Below the pieces are notes generated by a model, which ran no database searches, had not been told where the DNA came from, and saw nothing but the letters and a program-made list of their open reading frames with translations. 64,000 nucleotides of DNA from positions 413,775 to 477,774 of the forward strand of contig NZ_CABVGP010000004.1 in assembly GCF_902497555.1 (NCBI RefSeq), in the 5' to 3' direction. The position numbers and the translations under genes were made by a program. The stretch is from Amycolatopsis camponoti. GTDB taxonomy: Bacteria; Actinomycetota; Actinomycetes; Mycobacteriales; Pseudonocardiaceae. Shown here in pieces: positions 35,924 to 43,940 of the stretch. Position 1 is the first letter of the stretch, and each line of letters opens with the position of its first letter.

Positions 35924-37935
35924 GCCTTGATCCCGGCGGCGGCGAAGTCGGCCTGCTGGGCGGGCTGCTCGAGGTACTCGCGGAAGGTCTGGGCCGCGCG
36001 GAGCGCCGTGTCGTCGATGCCGTTCCCGGTCAGCCCGACGAACGGGTAGTCCGCCGACCGCGCGTTCGCGACCGACTGGGCGGGGGAGCCGATCATCTCG
36101 GGTTTCTTCGTGGTCAGCTCGCTGATCCAGTAGGTCGATTCGGGCAGCCACGCGGCCGGCAGACCGCCGATGGAGTCCAGGTTCGTGCGGCCGACCAGCG
36201 CGTCGAGCACCTGCGAGGAAGGCTTGGCCTCGATCATCACGTGCACGCACTGGCCGTGGACGACGGTCGCGGCCTGGTTCCAGCGGTCGGCCGCGGCGGT
36301 GAGGGGCTTCTGCGCGCTCGGGGTGACGATGATCCGCATGTGGGAGGTGCCACCGGAACAGCTGGCGGCCTGCGCCTCGGCGCGGCTGTTGAGCTCACTG
36401 TCGGCCCAGTTCCAGCCGATGACACCGAGCCCGATCAGGGCGGCGAGCACGGCGCAGGCGATCGGCCACCCGGCGATCCGGCGGCGCGGGGCCTTCTTGC
36501 CGACGATCCGGTGCGACCCGGTCGCGTCGCCCTTGCCGAGAGTCCGGTGCGAACCGGTGCCTTCGCTCTTCCCGGCGGGAGCGGTGGAGTCACTGCGGCC
36601 AGGGACGCGACGACGGCCGGTCTGCTCACCCTCGGCGGCTTCCGCGCGACGGCGGCCCCGGCGCGACGTGCTCTCGCCGTCGCCGGTGACGTCTTCGCGT
36701 TCGAGGGTGCGGGGGGAGCTGGTGCTTTCGCCCGGGACGGCGGTCCGGACGGCCCCGGACGCCTCGCTGCGGGCGGTGATCGGGTAGTCGCCGGAGGTCT
36801 CGCCGTGCCGGGTGATGACCTCGGTCCGCTCGGCGGCGGACTCTTCCGGTCGGCCGCCGGGAGAGGCCTTCCCCCGGCGGCGGCCGCCATCTTCGCGCCG
36901 GCGGCCGGTGGGAGTTTCGCCAGGGTGGGCACCGGAGCCTTCCCCACGGCGGCCGGCGGGAGCTTCGCCGCGACCTGCGATGGGGTGTGAGCCGGAACCT
37001 TCACCGCGCCCGGCGACCGGATAGCCGCCGGAGGCGTCGCCACGGCGGCCTGCGGCGGGCTGGGAACCAGAACTCTCACCGAGCCCGGCGGCCGGGTAGG
37101 AATCGGAGGCTTTGGCGCGGCGGCCGGCGGGAGCTTTGCCGCGGCCTGTGGCGGGCTGGGAGCCGGAGGGCTCACCGGGCCCGATGGCCGGGTAGGAGCC
37201 GGAGGCTTCACCGCGCCGGCCGGTGGGAGCTTCGCCACGGCCTGGGATGGGCTGGGAGCCGGAGGGCTCACCGAGCCCGGCGGCCGGGTAGGAATCGGGG
37301 GCCTGACCGCGGCGGCTCTTGGGAGCCTTGCCGCGGCCGGTGGCGGGCTGGGAGCCGGCGGTCTCACCGCGCCCGATGACCGGGTAGGAGCCGGAGGCCT
37401 CACCGCGCCGGCCGGCGGGAGCTTCACCACGGCCTGCGACGGGATGCGAGCCGGAAGCTTCACCACGCCCGGCGGCGGGGTAGGAACCAGACGCTTCACC
37501 GCGGCGGCCGGCACCGGGAGCGTCACCGCGCCCAGCGGCCGGGTAAGAGCCAGACGCTTCACCGCGACGTCCGGCGCCAGAAGTGTCGCCGCGCCCAGCG
37601 GCCGGGTAGGACCCGGAAGCCTCGCCGCGGGCCACAACGGGGTACGAACCGGACGCCTCACCCCGGCGGACGGCCGGGTACGAACCGGAAGCCTCACCGC
37701 GGCCCGCGGGCTCGCCGCCCCCGGAGACGAAGTAGCCCGAGGAATCGCCGCGAGGGGCGCCGCGGCCGGCGATCCCGAACGCGGCCGAGATCGAACTGCG
37801 CTTCGGGGTTCCTGGACCGGCAACCGGGTAGGCGCCGGAAGCCTCACTTCGAGGAGAGTTCGAGGCCTCGCCCGGCGCCCCGGCACGGTCGTGAGGGTGC
37901 GGCACGGGCTCGTCGTCCCGGGTGTGTCGCCCCAT
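35920..37935 (-). CDS. Membrane-anchored protein with long Gly/Arg/Ser repeat region and short solute-binding-like domain
   Basis: A 671-residue protein. Residues ~1-50 are hydrophilic; ~50-370 consist of imperfect repeats built from RRGEASGSYPAAGRGE-like units (variants GEASGSHPVAGRGEAPAG, GEPSGSQPATGRGKAPAG). A charged linker leads to one transmembrane helix (GWPIACAVLAALIGLGVIGW, ~485-505). The extracytoplasmic C-terminus (~165 residues) has SHMRIIVTPSAQKPLTAAAD and VHVMIEAKPSSQVLDALVG, and a last helix FREYLEQPAQQADFAAAGIK, resembling the two ends of the substrate-binding domain of actinobacterial VWA/SBP proteins with the middle missing. Function unknown. It could link a cytoplasmic disordered tail to envelope sensing. 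Confidence 0.72.
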   Translation of the reverse strand: MGRHTRDDEPVPHPHDRAGAPGEASNSPRSEASGAYPVAGPGTPKRSSISAAFGIAGRGAPRGDSSGYFVSGGGEPAGRGEASGSYPAVRRGEASGSYPVVARGEASGSYPAAGRGDTSGAGRRGEASGSYPAAGRGDAPGAGRRGEASGSYPAAGRGEASGSHPVAGRGEAPAGRRGEASGSYPVIGRGETAGSQPATGRGKAPKSRRGQAPDSYPAAGLGEPSGSQPIPGRGEAPTGRRGEASGSYPAIGPGEPSGSQPATGRGKAPAGRRAKASDSYPAAGLGESSGSQPAAGRRGDASGGYPVAGRGEGSGSHPIAGRGEAPAGRRGEGSGAHPGETPTGRRREDGGRRRGKASPGGRPEESAAERTEVITRHGETSGDYPITARSEASGAVRTAVPGESTSSPRTLEREDVTGDGESTSRRGRRRAEAAEGEQTGRRRVPGRSDSTAPAGKSEGTGSHRTLGKGDATGSHRIVGKKAPRRRIAGWPIACAVLAALIGLGVIGWNWADSELNSRAEAQAASCSGGTSHMRIIVTPSAQKPLTAAADRWNQAATVVHGQCVHVMIEAKPSSQVLDALVGRTNLDSIGGLPAAWLPESTYWISELTTKKPEMIGSPAQSVANARSADYPFVGLTGNGIDDTALRAAQTFREYLEQPAQQADFAAAGIKA
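36870..37810. repeat. Degenerate in-frame tandem repeats inside the membrane-anchored protein gene
   Basis: The DNA encoding the GEASGSYP-type repeats consists of ~60-75-base imperfect units, such as recurring gccggcggccgggtaggaa blocks, all in frame with the minus-strand gene. Repeat units vary in Tyr/His/Gln at one position (SGSYP, SGSHP, SGSQP). Repeat number is likely to vary between strains. Confidence 0.75.
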
Positions 37936-38054
37936 CGTCCGTCGTCCTTTCCGCGTCCGCGCATGTCAAGTACGCGCTGCGATGCAATGAAACCGTTATC
38001 ACCCTAACAGGTGAGTATCAGAGAGAGAATAATCTGACTCACAGTGGCGCGTAC

Positions 38055-38933
38055 TCAGGGTGCTGCGCTGACCAGGCGATGGCAGTGCGCGATCAGCCGA
38101 GCACGTACCGGCGCCGCCCGCCGGGCGAAATCGCCTTGGGCCCGGGCGTATTCGGCGCGCCCGGCGGCCGTTTCGATCCGCACCGGCGGGTAGCCGAGCG
38201 CGGCCAGGTCGTACGGGCTCGCCCGCATGTCCAGCGTCCGGATCTCGACGGCCAGCTCGAACGCGTCCGCCACCAGCTCCGCCGGCACGAACGGATCGAG
38301 CTTGTAGGCCCATTTGAACAGATCCATGTTCGCGTGCAGGCACCCCGGCTGCTCGAGTGCGACCTGCGTCTCCCGCGACGGCGTCAGCTCGTTGCGCGGG
38401 CGGGCGTCGTCGGTGAAGAACCGGAACGCGTCGAAGTGCCCGCACCGGATGTCGAGGGACTCGACCACCTCGTCCGTGCCCGCCGAGCCGAGCCGGAGCG
38501 GGACCTGGTCGTGCCGCACCGAGTCCGCCGGCTCGCGGTAGACCATCGCCCACTCGTGCAGCCCGAAGCAGTTCAGCCGCGGCGAGCGGGACGCCGTCGC
38601 ACTCAGCAGGCCGAGGACGAACTCGGCCGTCCGTTTCTTGCCTTCGGTGAAGCCCGCCGGATCGAGGACCACGCCGTCGGTGGTCTCGACGTAGCCCTTG
38701 CGGTCCAGGAAACGCCGCGCCGCGGGCCCGGCGAGGGCCACGCCGGGCCCGGGCTGCCACCGCTGCAGGTGCGACGGCCGGTGCGAGTAATAGGTGAACA
38801 AGAAGTCCAGCACCGGGTGCTTCTCGCCGCGCGAGCGCCGCTCCTGGTGCGGGACCGTCCACCGGCGCATCCGCTCGACGTGCGCCGCCTCCCGGGCCAG
38901 CCAGTCCGGTTCGGCGAGCACGTCGGCGGTCAT
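38055..38933 (-). CDS. Putative 3-methyladenine DNA glycosylase-annotated family protein
   Basis: A 292-residue protein with DWLAREAAHVERMRRWTVPH, HPVLDFLFTYYSHRPSHLQR, CFGLHEWAMVYR and CLHANMDLFKWAYKLDPFVP. Actinobacterial members of this family are commonly annotated as 3-methyladenine DNA glycosylase, but I see no helix-hairpin-helix-GPD motif of AlkA/Tag type, so the activity is uncertain. Conserved His, Glu and Trp residues (GLHEWAMVY) suggest an enzyme. Its ATG overlaps the upstream CNNM gene stop by 4 bases, making it the third gene of a minus-strand operon. Confidence 0.6.
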   Translation of the reverse strand: MTADVLAEPDWLAREAAHVERMRRWTVPHQERRSRGEKHPVLDFLFTYYSHRPSHLQRWQPGPGVALAGPAARRFLDRKGYVETTDGVVLDPAGFTEGKKRTAEFVLGLLSATASRSPRLNCFGLHEWAMVYREPADSVRHDQVPLRLGSAGTDEVVESLDIRCGHFDAFRFFTDDARPRNELTPSRETQVALEQPGCLHANMDLFKWAYKLDPFVPAELVADAFELAVEIRTLDMRASPYDLAALGYPPVRIETAAGRAEYARAQGDFARRAAPVRARLIAHCHRLVSAAP

Positions 38934-39973
38934 GCGCCCACGTGGGTTCCGTCGCGGACGGTGCCCACGTACTCCTCGACGAGGTCCTCGAGCGCGACGA
39001 CGCCGACGGCGTTGCCCGTGATGTCGAGCGCCCGGGCCAGGTGACTGCCTTCCTTGCGCATCGCCGAGAGCGCGACGTCGAGCCGGGCGTCGGCGCGCAG
39101 CTCGGTGAGCGGGCGCGTCTTCGAGTCGGGCACGATCGTCGCCGGGTCGAGGCCGGCCAGGTCGAGAACGTCCTTCACGTGGATGTAGCCGGTCAGCCGC
39201 CCGTCGTCGGTGCACACCGGGAACCGCGAGAAGCCGGTGGAGGACACCGCGCGCTCGACGTCGCCGACGGTCGGCCCGCAGGGCAGCGTCGTCAGCTCCG
39301 CGGTCGGCACCAGCACGTCGGCCACCGTCTTCTGCACCGACGACAGCGTCTGGGTCAGCCGCCGGTGCTCGGACTGGTCGATCAGGCCTTCGCGCCGCGA
39401 CTCGCTGAGCAGCTCGGCCAGCTCGTCGGAGGTGTAGGCCGTCTCCAGCTCGTCCTTCGGCTCGACCTTGAACGCGCGCAACAGCGAGTTGGCGACGAAG
39501 TTGAGCAGCCAGATGAACGGGTTGGCGAGCTTGACCCACGCGACGTGCACCGGCACCAGCCACAGCGCGAGCCGCTCGGGCTCGGCGATCGCGAGGTTCT
39601 TCGGCACCATTTCGCCGATGAGGACGTGCAGCACGGTGATGAACGCCAGCGCGATGGCGAACGAGACCGCGTGCAGCAGCGTCTCGGGCAGCCCCAGCAG
39701 GTCGAAGAACGCCGAGAGCCGGTGCGCGATCGCGGGCTCGCCGAGGCGGCCGAGCAGCAGCGAGCAGATGGTGATGCCCAGCTGCGCGCCGGCGAGCATC
39801 AGCGACACGTGCTTGCTCGCGTTGATCACGATCTTCGCGCGGGTCTTGCCCTGCTCCAGGAGCGCTTCGAGCCTGTCGCGCCGCGAGGAGATCAGCGTGA
39901 ACTCCGCGCCGACGAAGAAGGCGTTGGCCAGCAGCAGGACCCCCACGAGGGCGATGTTCAGCCAGTCGTTCAC
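38930..39973 (-). CDS. CNNM/CorC (HlyC) family membrane protein, short
   Basis: A 347-residue protein with a DUF21/CNNM membrane domain (ALVGVLLLANAFFVGAEFTL; AFITVLHVLIGEMVPKNLAI) and a CBS pair (TLPCGPTVGDVERAVSSTGF; FPVCTDDGRLTGYIHVKDV). It ends after the second CBS (GVVALEDLVEEYVG), so the C-terminal CorC_HlyC domain of full-length members is missing. Family members are linked to magnesium or cobalt transport and antioxidant resistance. The GTG at 39973 overlaps the upstream paralogue by 4 bases. Confidence 0.85.
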   Translation of the reverse strand: MNDWLNIALVGVLLLANAFFVGAEFTLISSRRDRLEALLEQGKTRAKIVINASKHVSLMLAGAQLGITICSLLLGRLGEPAIAHRLSAFFDLLGLPETLLHAVSFAIALAFITVLHVLIGEMVPKNLAIAEPERLALWLVPVHVAWVKLANPFIWLLNFVANSLLRAFKVEPKDELETAYTSDELAELLSESRREGLIDQSEHRRLTQTLSSVQKTVADVLVPTAELTTLPCGPTVGDVERAVSSTGFSRFPVCTDDGRLTGYIHVKDVLDLAGLDPATIVPDSKTRPLTELRADARLDVALSAMRKEGSHLARALDITGNAVGVVALEDLVEEYVGTVRDGTHVGA

Positions 39974-41316
39974 GAGGCCACCTCGGCTACCGCGGGTTCT
40001 TCGACGGTCCGGACCGGGGCCACCTCGACCTCGGCGATCCGGCGCTTGTCCATCGCGGTGACGGTGAGCCGCCAGCCGTCGACCTCCGCGGCGTCCCCTT
40101 CGGCGGGGATCTTGCCCAGCCGCTCGAGGATGAGCCCGGCGATGGTTTCGTAGTCGCCGTCCGGCATCCGGAACCCGGTGACGTCGGTGATCTCGTCGGC
40201 GCGCAGCTGCCCGGACACCAGCCAGCTGTCGGTGCCGACCTGCTGCGACGCCGGGCCTTCGTGGTCGTCGTGCTCGTCGCGGACGTCGCCGATGATCTCC
40301 TCGACGACGTCCTCCAGGGTCACGAGCCCCGCCGTGCCGCCGTACTCGTCGACGACGATCGCCAGCTGGAAGCGGGAGTCGCGCAGCCGGTTGAGCAGGT
40401 CGTCGCCGGGCAGGGACTCGGGCACGGTCGGCACCGGGCGCATGACGGACCCGATCGGCACGTTCGCCCGCTCGGCGGCGGGCACGGCGAAGGCCTGTTT
40501 GACGTGCACGGCGCCGCGGACGTCGTCGAGGTCCTCGGCGTGCACCGGGAACCGCGAGAACCCGGTGCGGCGCGAGATGTCGATGAGGTCCTCGATGGTG
40601 TCGTCGATCGCGAGCGACTCGAGCTGCACGCGTGGGGTCATGAGCTCCTCCGCGGTGCGCTCGCCGAACCGCAGCGAGCGGTCCAGCAGCTCGGCGGTCG
40701 ACGTGTCGAGCGTGCCGCTTTCGGCGCTGGAGCGCACGATCGAGCCCAGTTCCTGCGGCGAGCGCGCGGACCGCAGCTCCTCCTGGGGCTCGACGCCGAA
40801 CTTGCGCACGAGGAAGTTCGCGCTGTTGTTCATGATCGTGATGAGCCAGCGGAAAAGCGCGGAGAAACGCGAGTGGTAGCCGGTGACGGCGCGCGCGGTC
40901 GGCAGCGGCCGGGCGATGGCGAGGTTCTTCGGGACCATTTCGCCGAGGATCATCGACAGCGACGTGGCGATGACCAGGGCGAGCACGACCGACGCGCCCG
41001 AGGCGAACGCCTCGGGCAGCCCGACGCCGGTGAGCAGCGGCCGGACGAGCTCGCCGATCAGCGGCTCGGCCAGGTACCCGGTGATCAGCGTGGTCAGCGT
41101 GATCGCGACCTGGGCACCGGAGAGCTGGAAGGACAGCGTCCGGTGGGCCTTTTGGACGGCCAGGGCACGGCGGTCGCCGACCTGGCGGACGTTGGCCTCG
41201 ACGGTGCTGCGCTCGAGCGCGGTCAGCGAGAACTCGGCGGCGACGGCGAGTCCGGTGCCCACGGTCAGCAGGACGAAGAGGAGGACGCCGAGCACGGCGA
41301 ACAGGATCTGGGTCAT
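39970..41316 (-). CDS. CNNM/CorC (HlyC) family membrane protein, full-length
   Basis: A 448-residue paralogue of the next gene in the operon. It has a DUF21 domain (LTVGTGLAVAAEFSLTALER; SLSMILGEMVPKNLAIARPL), a CBS pair (DDTIEDLIDISRRTGFSRFP; AIVVDEYGGTAGLVTLEDVV) and a C-terminal CorC_HlyC domain (LVSGQLRADEITDVTGFRMP; GLILERLGKIPAEGD). Likely a cation (Mg2+) efflux or homeostasis protein. It leads the three-gene minus-strand operon. Such tandem CNNM pairs, one short and one long, are usual in actinomycetes and may form heterodimers. Confidence 0.88.
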   Translation of the reverse strand: MTQILFAVLGVLLFVLLTVGTGLAVAAEFSLTALERSTVEANVRQVGDRRALAVQKAHRTLSFQLSGAQVAITLTTLITGYLAEPLIGELVRPLLTGVGLPEAFASGASVVLALVIATSLSMILGEMVPKNLAIARPLPTARAVTGYHSRFSALFRWLITIMNNSANFLVRKFGVEPQEELRSARSPQELGSIVRSSAESGTLDTSTAELLDRSLRFGERTAEELMTPRVQLESLAIDDTIEDLIDISRRTGFSRFPVHAEDLDDVRGAVHVKQAFAVPAAERANVPIGSVMRPVPTVPESLPGDDLLNRLRDSRFQLAIVVDEYGGTAGLVTLEDVVEEIIGDVRDEHDDHEGPASQQVGTDSWLVSGQLRADEITDVTGFRMPDGDYETIAGLILERLGKIPAEGDAAEVDGWRLTVTAMDKRRIAEVEVAPVRTVEEPAVAEVAS

Positions 41317-41531
41317 TCCGCACCCGCCCGGTCGGCGGGGGAAGAACCTATCGGACAGCCGGGTCGGTCACCCGGCTCGGTACTGTCACCAGGTGACTGC
41401 GCTGCGCGCACGAAACGGTCACTCCCAGCAGTGAATCGGTGTGTACTGCGATTATGCGGACAATCTTAACGTGTCCCCGGCGCCGGCCGCGGGGATATCG
41501 GTGTGTCGGCGCGCTCACCTCGGCGGGTGAT

Positions 41532-42107
41532 TCACCGCGGGTCCCGCCCGAGCAGGGCCACGAGCCGCGCGGCCGGGCCCGCGTCGCGGGGGACCGGGAC
41601 CGGCGGGGCGAAGATGCCGAGCCCCTGCCACTCGTCCACCCACGGCCGGACGACGTCGAGCAGCCGTTCGGCGAGGTCCTCGGTCACCGGGCCGGGCAGG
41701 CCCAGCGCCGTCGCGAGGTCCCAGGCGTGCACGGCGGCGTCGATCGTCATCTGCCAGCCGTACTCGCGGGCGGGGAGCAGCCCGGTCGACACGTGCACCG
41801 CGCGTTCGAGGATGCCCTCGTCCAGGAAGGCTTCGCGGGCGGCTTCGGCGGCCGCGTCCCAGGCGGACACCGGGTCTTCGCCGAGAACGTCGCCGTCATA
41901 GCGGTCGCCCACATCGTCCAAAGTGGCGCCGGCCAGCAGGGCGGGCGCCCAGAGCTGCTCGGCGACGAGGTGGTTCACGAGGTCGCGGACGGTCCACTCG
42001 GTACACGGCGTCCGATGGCCCCAGTCGGCTTCGCCGGCCGCGTGCACCGCGTCGCCGAAGGCCCGCAAGGCGTGGCCGTGCGCTTCGAGAAGATCCACGC
42101 GGGCCAT
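41532..42107 (-). CDS. TIGR03086-type DinB/maleylpyruvate-isomerase-fold protein
   Basis: A 191-residue protein with the DinB/mycothiol-dependent isomerase N-terminal pattern (GHRTPCTEWTVRDLVNHLVA, EYGWQMTIDAAVHAWDLATA). Three His residues at the usual metal positions (VNHLV and AVHAWD regions) fit a metal-binding four-helix bundle. Members often use mycothiol as cofactor; the precise role is unknown. It lies 14 bases downstream of the acnR-like gene on the same strand and may be co-transcribed. Confidence 0.8.
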   Translation of the reverse strand: MARVDLLEAHGHALRAFGDAVHAAGEADWGHRTPCTEWTVRDLVNHLVAEQLWAPALLAGATLDDVGDRYDGDVLGEDPVSAWDAAAEAAREAFLDEGILERAVHVSTGLLPAREYGWQMTIDAAVHAWDLATALGLPGPVTEDLAERLLDVVRPWVDEWQGLGIFAPPVPVPRDAGPAARLVALLGRDPR

Positions 42108-42121
42108 TCGACCACGACGGA

Positions 42122-42703
42122 TCAGCCGGCGCCCGGCCGGTGCCGCCGCACGGTCTCCTCGACGAGGTCGAGGACCGGCCCGAGGCCGGCGGCGGGCAGG
42201 CCCATGGCCAGGTGCGAGACGAGTCCTTCGAGGACGAGCTCCAGGAACGCGGTGAGGACGTCGACGTCGACGTCGTCGCGCAGGATCCCGGCCTCGCGCT
42301 GGCGCAGCAGCCGCAGGCGCGTGGCGGTGGTCAGCTGCTCGGAGCGCTCGGCCCACCGGCCGCGGAACTCGGGATCGGTGCGCAGCCGCCGGGAGACCTC
42401 GAGACGGGTGCCGAGCCAGTCGGCGGGGTGGTCACCGCCCGCGAGGAGGTCCCGCATGACCTGGACCAGGCCCTGCTCGGCGACGACGTCGGCCATCCGG
42501 ACGGCGTCGTCCTCGGCGAGGGCGAGGAAGAGCGACTCCTTGTCGCGGAAGTGGTGGAAGATCGCGCCCCGCGACAGCCCGGTGGCTTCCTCCAGGCGCC
42601 GGACTGTGGCACCTTCGTAGCCGTAGCGTGCGAAGCACACGCGCGAGCCGTCGAGGATCTGGCGCCGTCGTGCGTCGAGGTGATCCTGGCTTACGCGTGG
42701 CAT
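42122..42703 (-). CDS. acnR: TetR-type repressor of aconitase, AcnR-like
   Basis: A 193-residue TetR protein whose N-terminus (MPRVSQDHLDARRRQILDGS, then RYGYEGATVRRLEEATGLSR and GAIFHHFRDKESLF) is nearly the AcnR sequence of corynebacteria and mycobacteria, as recalled. In those organisms acnR adjoins acn; here acn is about 16 kb away (58727-61540). A near-perfect AcnR operator lies 37 bases upstream of this start and another upstream of acn. AcnR represses aconitase and in Corynebacterium senses citrate with Mg2+. Confidence 0.82.
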   Translation of the reverse strand: MPRVSQDHLDARRRQILDGSRVCFARYGYEGATVRRLEEATGLSRGAIFHHFRDKESLFLALAEDDAVRMADVVAEQGLVQVMRDLLAGGDHPADWLGTRLEVSRRLRTDPEFRGRWAERSEQLTTATRLRLLRQREAGILRDDVDVDVLTAFLELVLEGLVSHLAMGLPAAGLGPVLDLVEETVRRHRPGAG

Positions 42704-42740
42704 CCTGAAATCCTGGCACCGCGGACCGGGATCTCGCAAT

Positions 42741-42756
42741 CCGTACGTACGTACTG
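42741..42756. promoter_or_regulatory. AcnR operator upstream of acnR
   Basis: ccgtacgtacgtactg matches the published corynebacterial AcnR motif CAGNACnnncGTACTG at 15 of 16 positions and lies 37 bases before the acnR ATG, suggesting autoregulation. The second site is at 61703-61718. Confidence 0.72.
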
Positions 42757-42817
42757 TGACCCGGAGTGCCCGGGAACCGAACCGAAGCCCCCATCGTCGG
42801 AACGTTGCGCCGATTCG

Positions 42818-42847
42818 CTGACACGGCGTGAGACAGTTGGCTAATCT
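42818..42847 (+). promoter_or_regulatory. Candidate promoter of the type VII accessory island
   Basis: ctgaca (-35, 42818-42823), an 18-base spacer and taatct (-10, 42842-42847) lie 33 bases before the GTG at 42881. A TGAGGGGAAGG ribosome site follows. The match to vegetative promoters is moderate. Confidence 0.45.
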
Positions 42848-42880
42848 TTGCACCATCACGGTGGGTGAACTGAGGGGAAG

Positions 42881-43285
42881 GTGCGGGGCGTGATCATCGG
42901 CGAAGCCGGGCAGGCGGCACAGGCACTGTGGGGCGACGTCCTGGCCACGTCCGGTCGCGTGTACGGCGGTGGGGGCAAGGGCGGGCAGTTCAAGATGGAC
43001 CCCGACGAGCTGTCTTCGGTGATCAGCCAGTGGGAAGACGTCCTGGACAAGATCGTCGAAGACGGGAACAAGATCCAGAGTCTCGTCTACGCGCCCAAGC
43101 TGGCACCGGGTGAAGACGCGGTCAGCGGGAGCTACGCCTCGACCACCTCGGACTCGATCGCCGCTCTGCAGCGGCAGAACGACTCCATGCGCAAGTACGC
43201 GCAGGAGTACATCAAGAAGCTCAAGGCGGCGCAGACGAAGACCGTGGCGACCGACCAGGACATGTCCGGCACCTTCAAGGCATAG
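42881..43285 (+). CDS. ESX-associated helical protein (WXG/PE-like)
   Basis: A 134-residue, mainly helical protein without signal peptide. It has a Gly-rich turn (YGGGGKGGQFKMDPDELSSV), then SQWEDVLDKIVEDGNKIQSL and a second amphipathic region (RKYAQEYIKKLKAAQTKTV). The two-helix plan and location before DUF3558, PPE-like and EspG genes suggest a type VII secretion substrate. The GTG at 42881 has a GGGGAAGG site; a GTG three codons later is possible. No close family name is assigned. Confidence 0.68.
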   Translation: MRGVIIGEAGQAAQALWGDVLATSGRVYGGGGKGGQFKMDPDELSSVISQWEDVLDKIVEDGNKIQSLVYAPKLAPGEDAVSGSYASTTSDSIAALQRQNDSMRKYAQEYIKKLKAAQTKTVATDQDMSGTFKA

Positions 43286-43298
43286 GCGAACCGATCTC

Positions 43299-43937
43299 GT
43301 GCGAAGCGAAATCCGCGGCCTGGCCGCGCTCCTGATCGTCTCCGCGGGACTCGCGGCGGGCTGTACCTCGACGACCGGCGGTGCCGCGTCTCCCGCGCCG
43401 AGCGCGCCGGCCTCGACGAGCGCCCCCGCCGCGGATCCCGACGTGCCCAAGGTGACCCAGCCTGCCCTCGACGCCGGCAAGTACGCGACCGACACCTGCG
43501 GGCTGCTGCCCGCGGACGTCCTGGCGTCCCTGCGGTACACCGACGCCGGCAAGTACCAGGCCGGTGGTGACACGCCGCTGACGGCGGCGGGCCCGTCCTG
43601 CGCGTGGAAGATCAGCGGCGAAGGCATCGGCCTGCAGGTCATCCTCGGCACCGGGAACCGCGACCACGGCGCGGGTGGACTGGCCGGCACCTATGCCGCG
43701 TACCGCGAAAAGAAGTTCGTGCGGTTCCTCGAACAAGCTCCGGACGTCGAGGGCTACCCGGCCGTGTACGCCGACATCCAGGACGAGCGCGCGAGGGGCA
43801 CCTGCACCTTGGTCGTCGGCATCGCCGACGACCTTTCGTTCAGCGTGCAGGCGCAGGGATACCAAGGGCAGGACGACTCCTGTGCGGCGGCGAGCCAGGC
43901 CGCGTCCGGTGTCGTCAAGACACTCAAGGGGGCATGA
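43299..43937 (+). CDS. DUF3558 lipoprotein
   Basis: A 212-residue lipoprotein: signal VRSEIRGLAALLIVSAGLAA with lipobox AAGC, a Pro/Ser/Ala linker, then the DUF3558 domain with its cysteines (TDTCGLLPADVLASL; GPSCAWKISG; GTCTLVVGIADDLSF; DDSCAAASQAA). DUF3558 proteins are surface lipoproteins often encoded beside ESX-related genes in Pseudonocardiaceae. The GTG at 43299 starts 13 bases after the previous stop. Confidence 0.82.
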   Translation: MRSEIRGLAALLIVSAGLAAGCTSTTGGAASPAPSAPASTSAPAADPDVPKVTQPALDAGKYATDTCGLLPADVLASLRYTDAGKYQAGGDTPLTAAGPSCAWKISGEGIGLQVILGTGNRDHGAGGLAGTYAAYREKKFVRFLEQAPDVEGYPAVYADIQDERARGTCTLVVGIADDLSFSVQAQGYQGQDDSCAAASQAASGVVKTLKGA

Positions 43938-43940
43938 CGA

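Noticed and set aside
36870..37810. CRISPR-like spaced repeats
   Set aside because: Units are degenerate, in frame, without unique spacers, and encode a periodic peptide; no cas gene is nearby.
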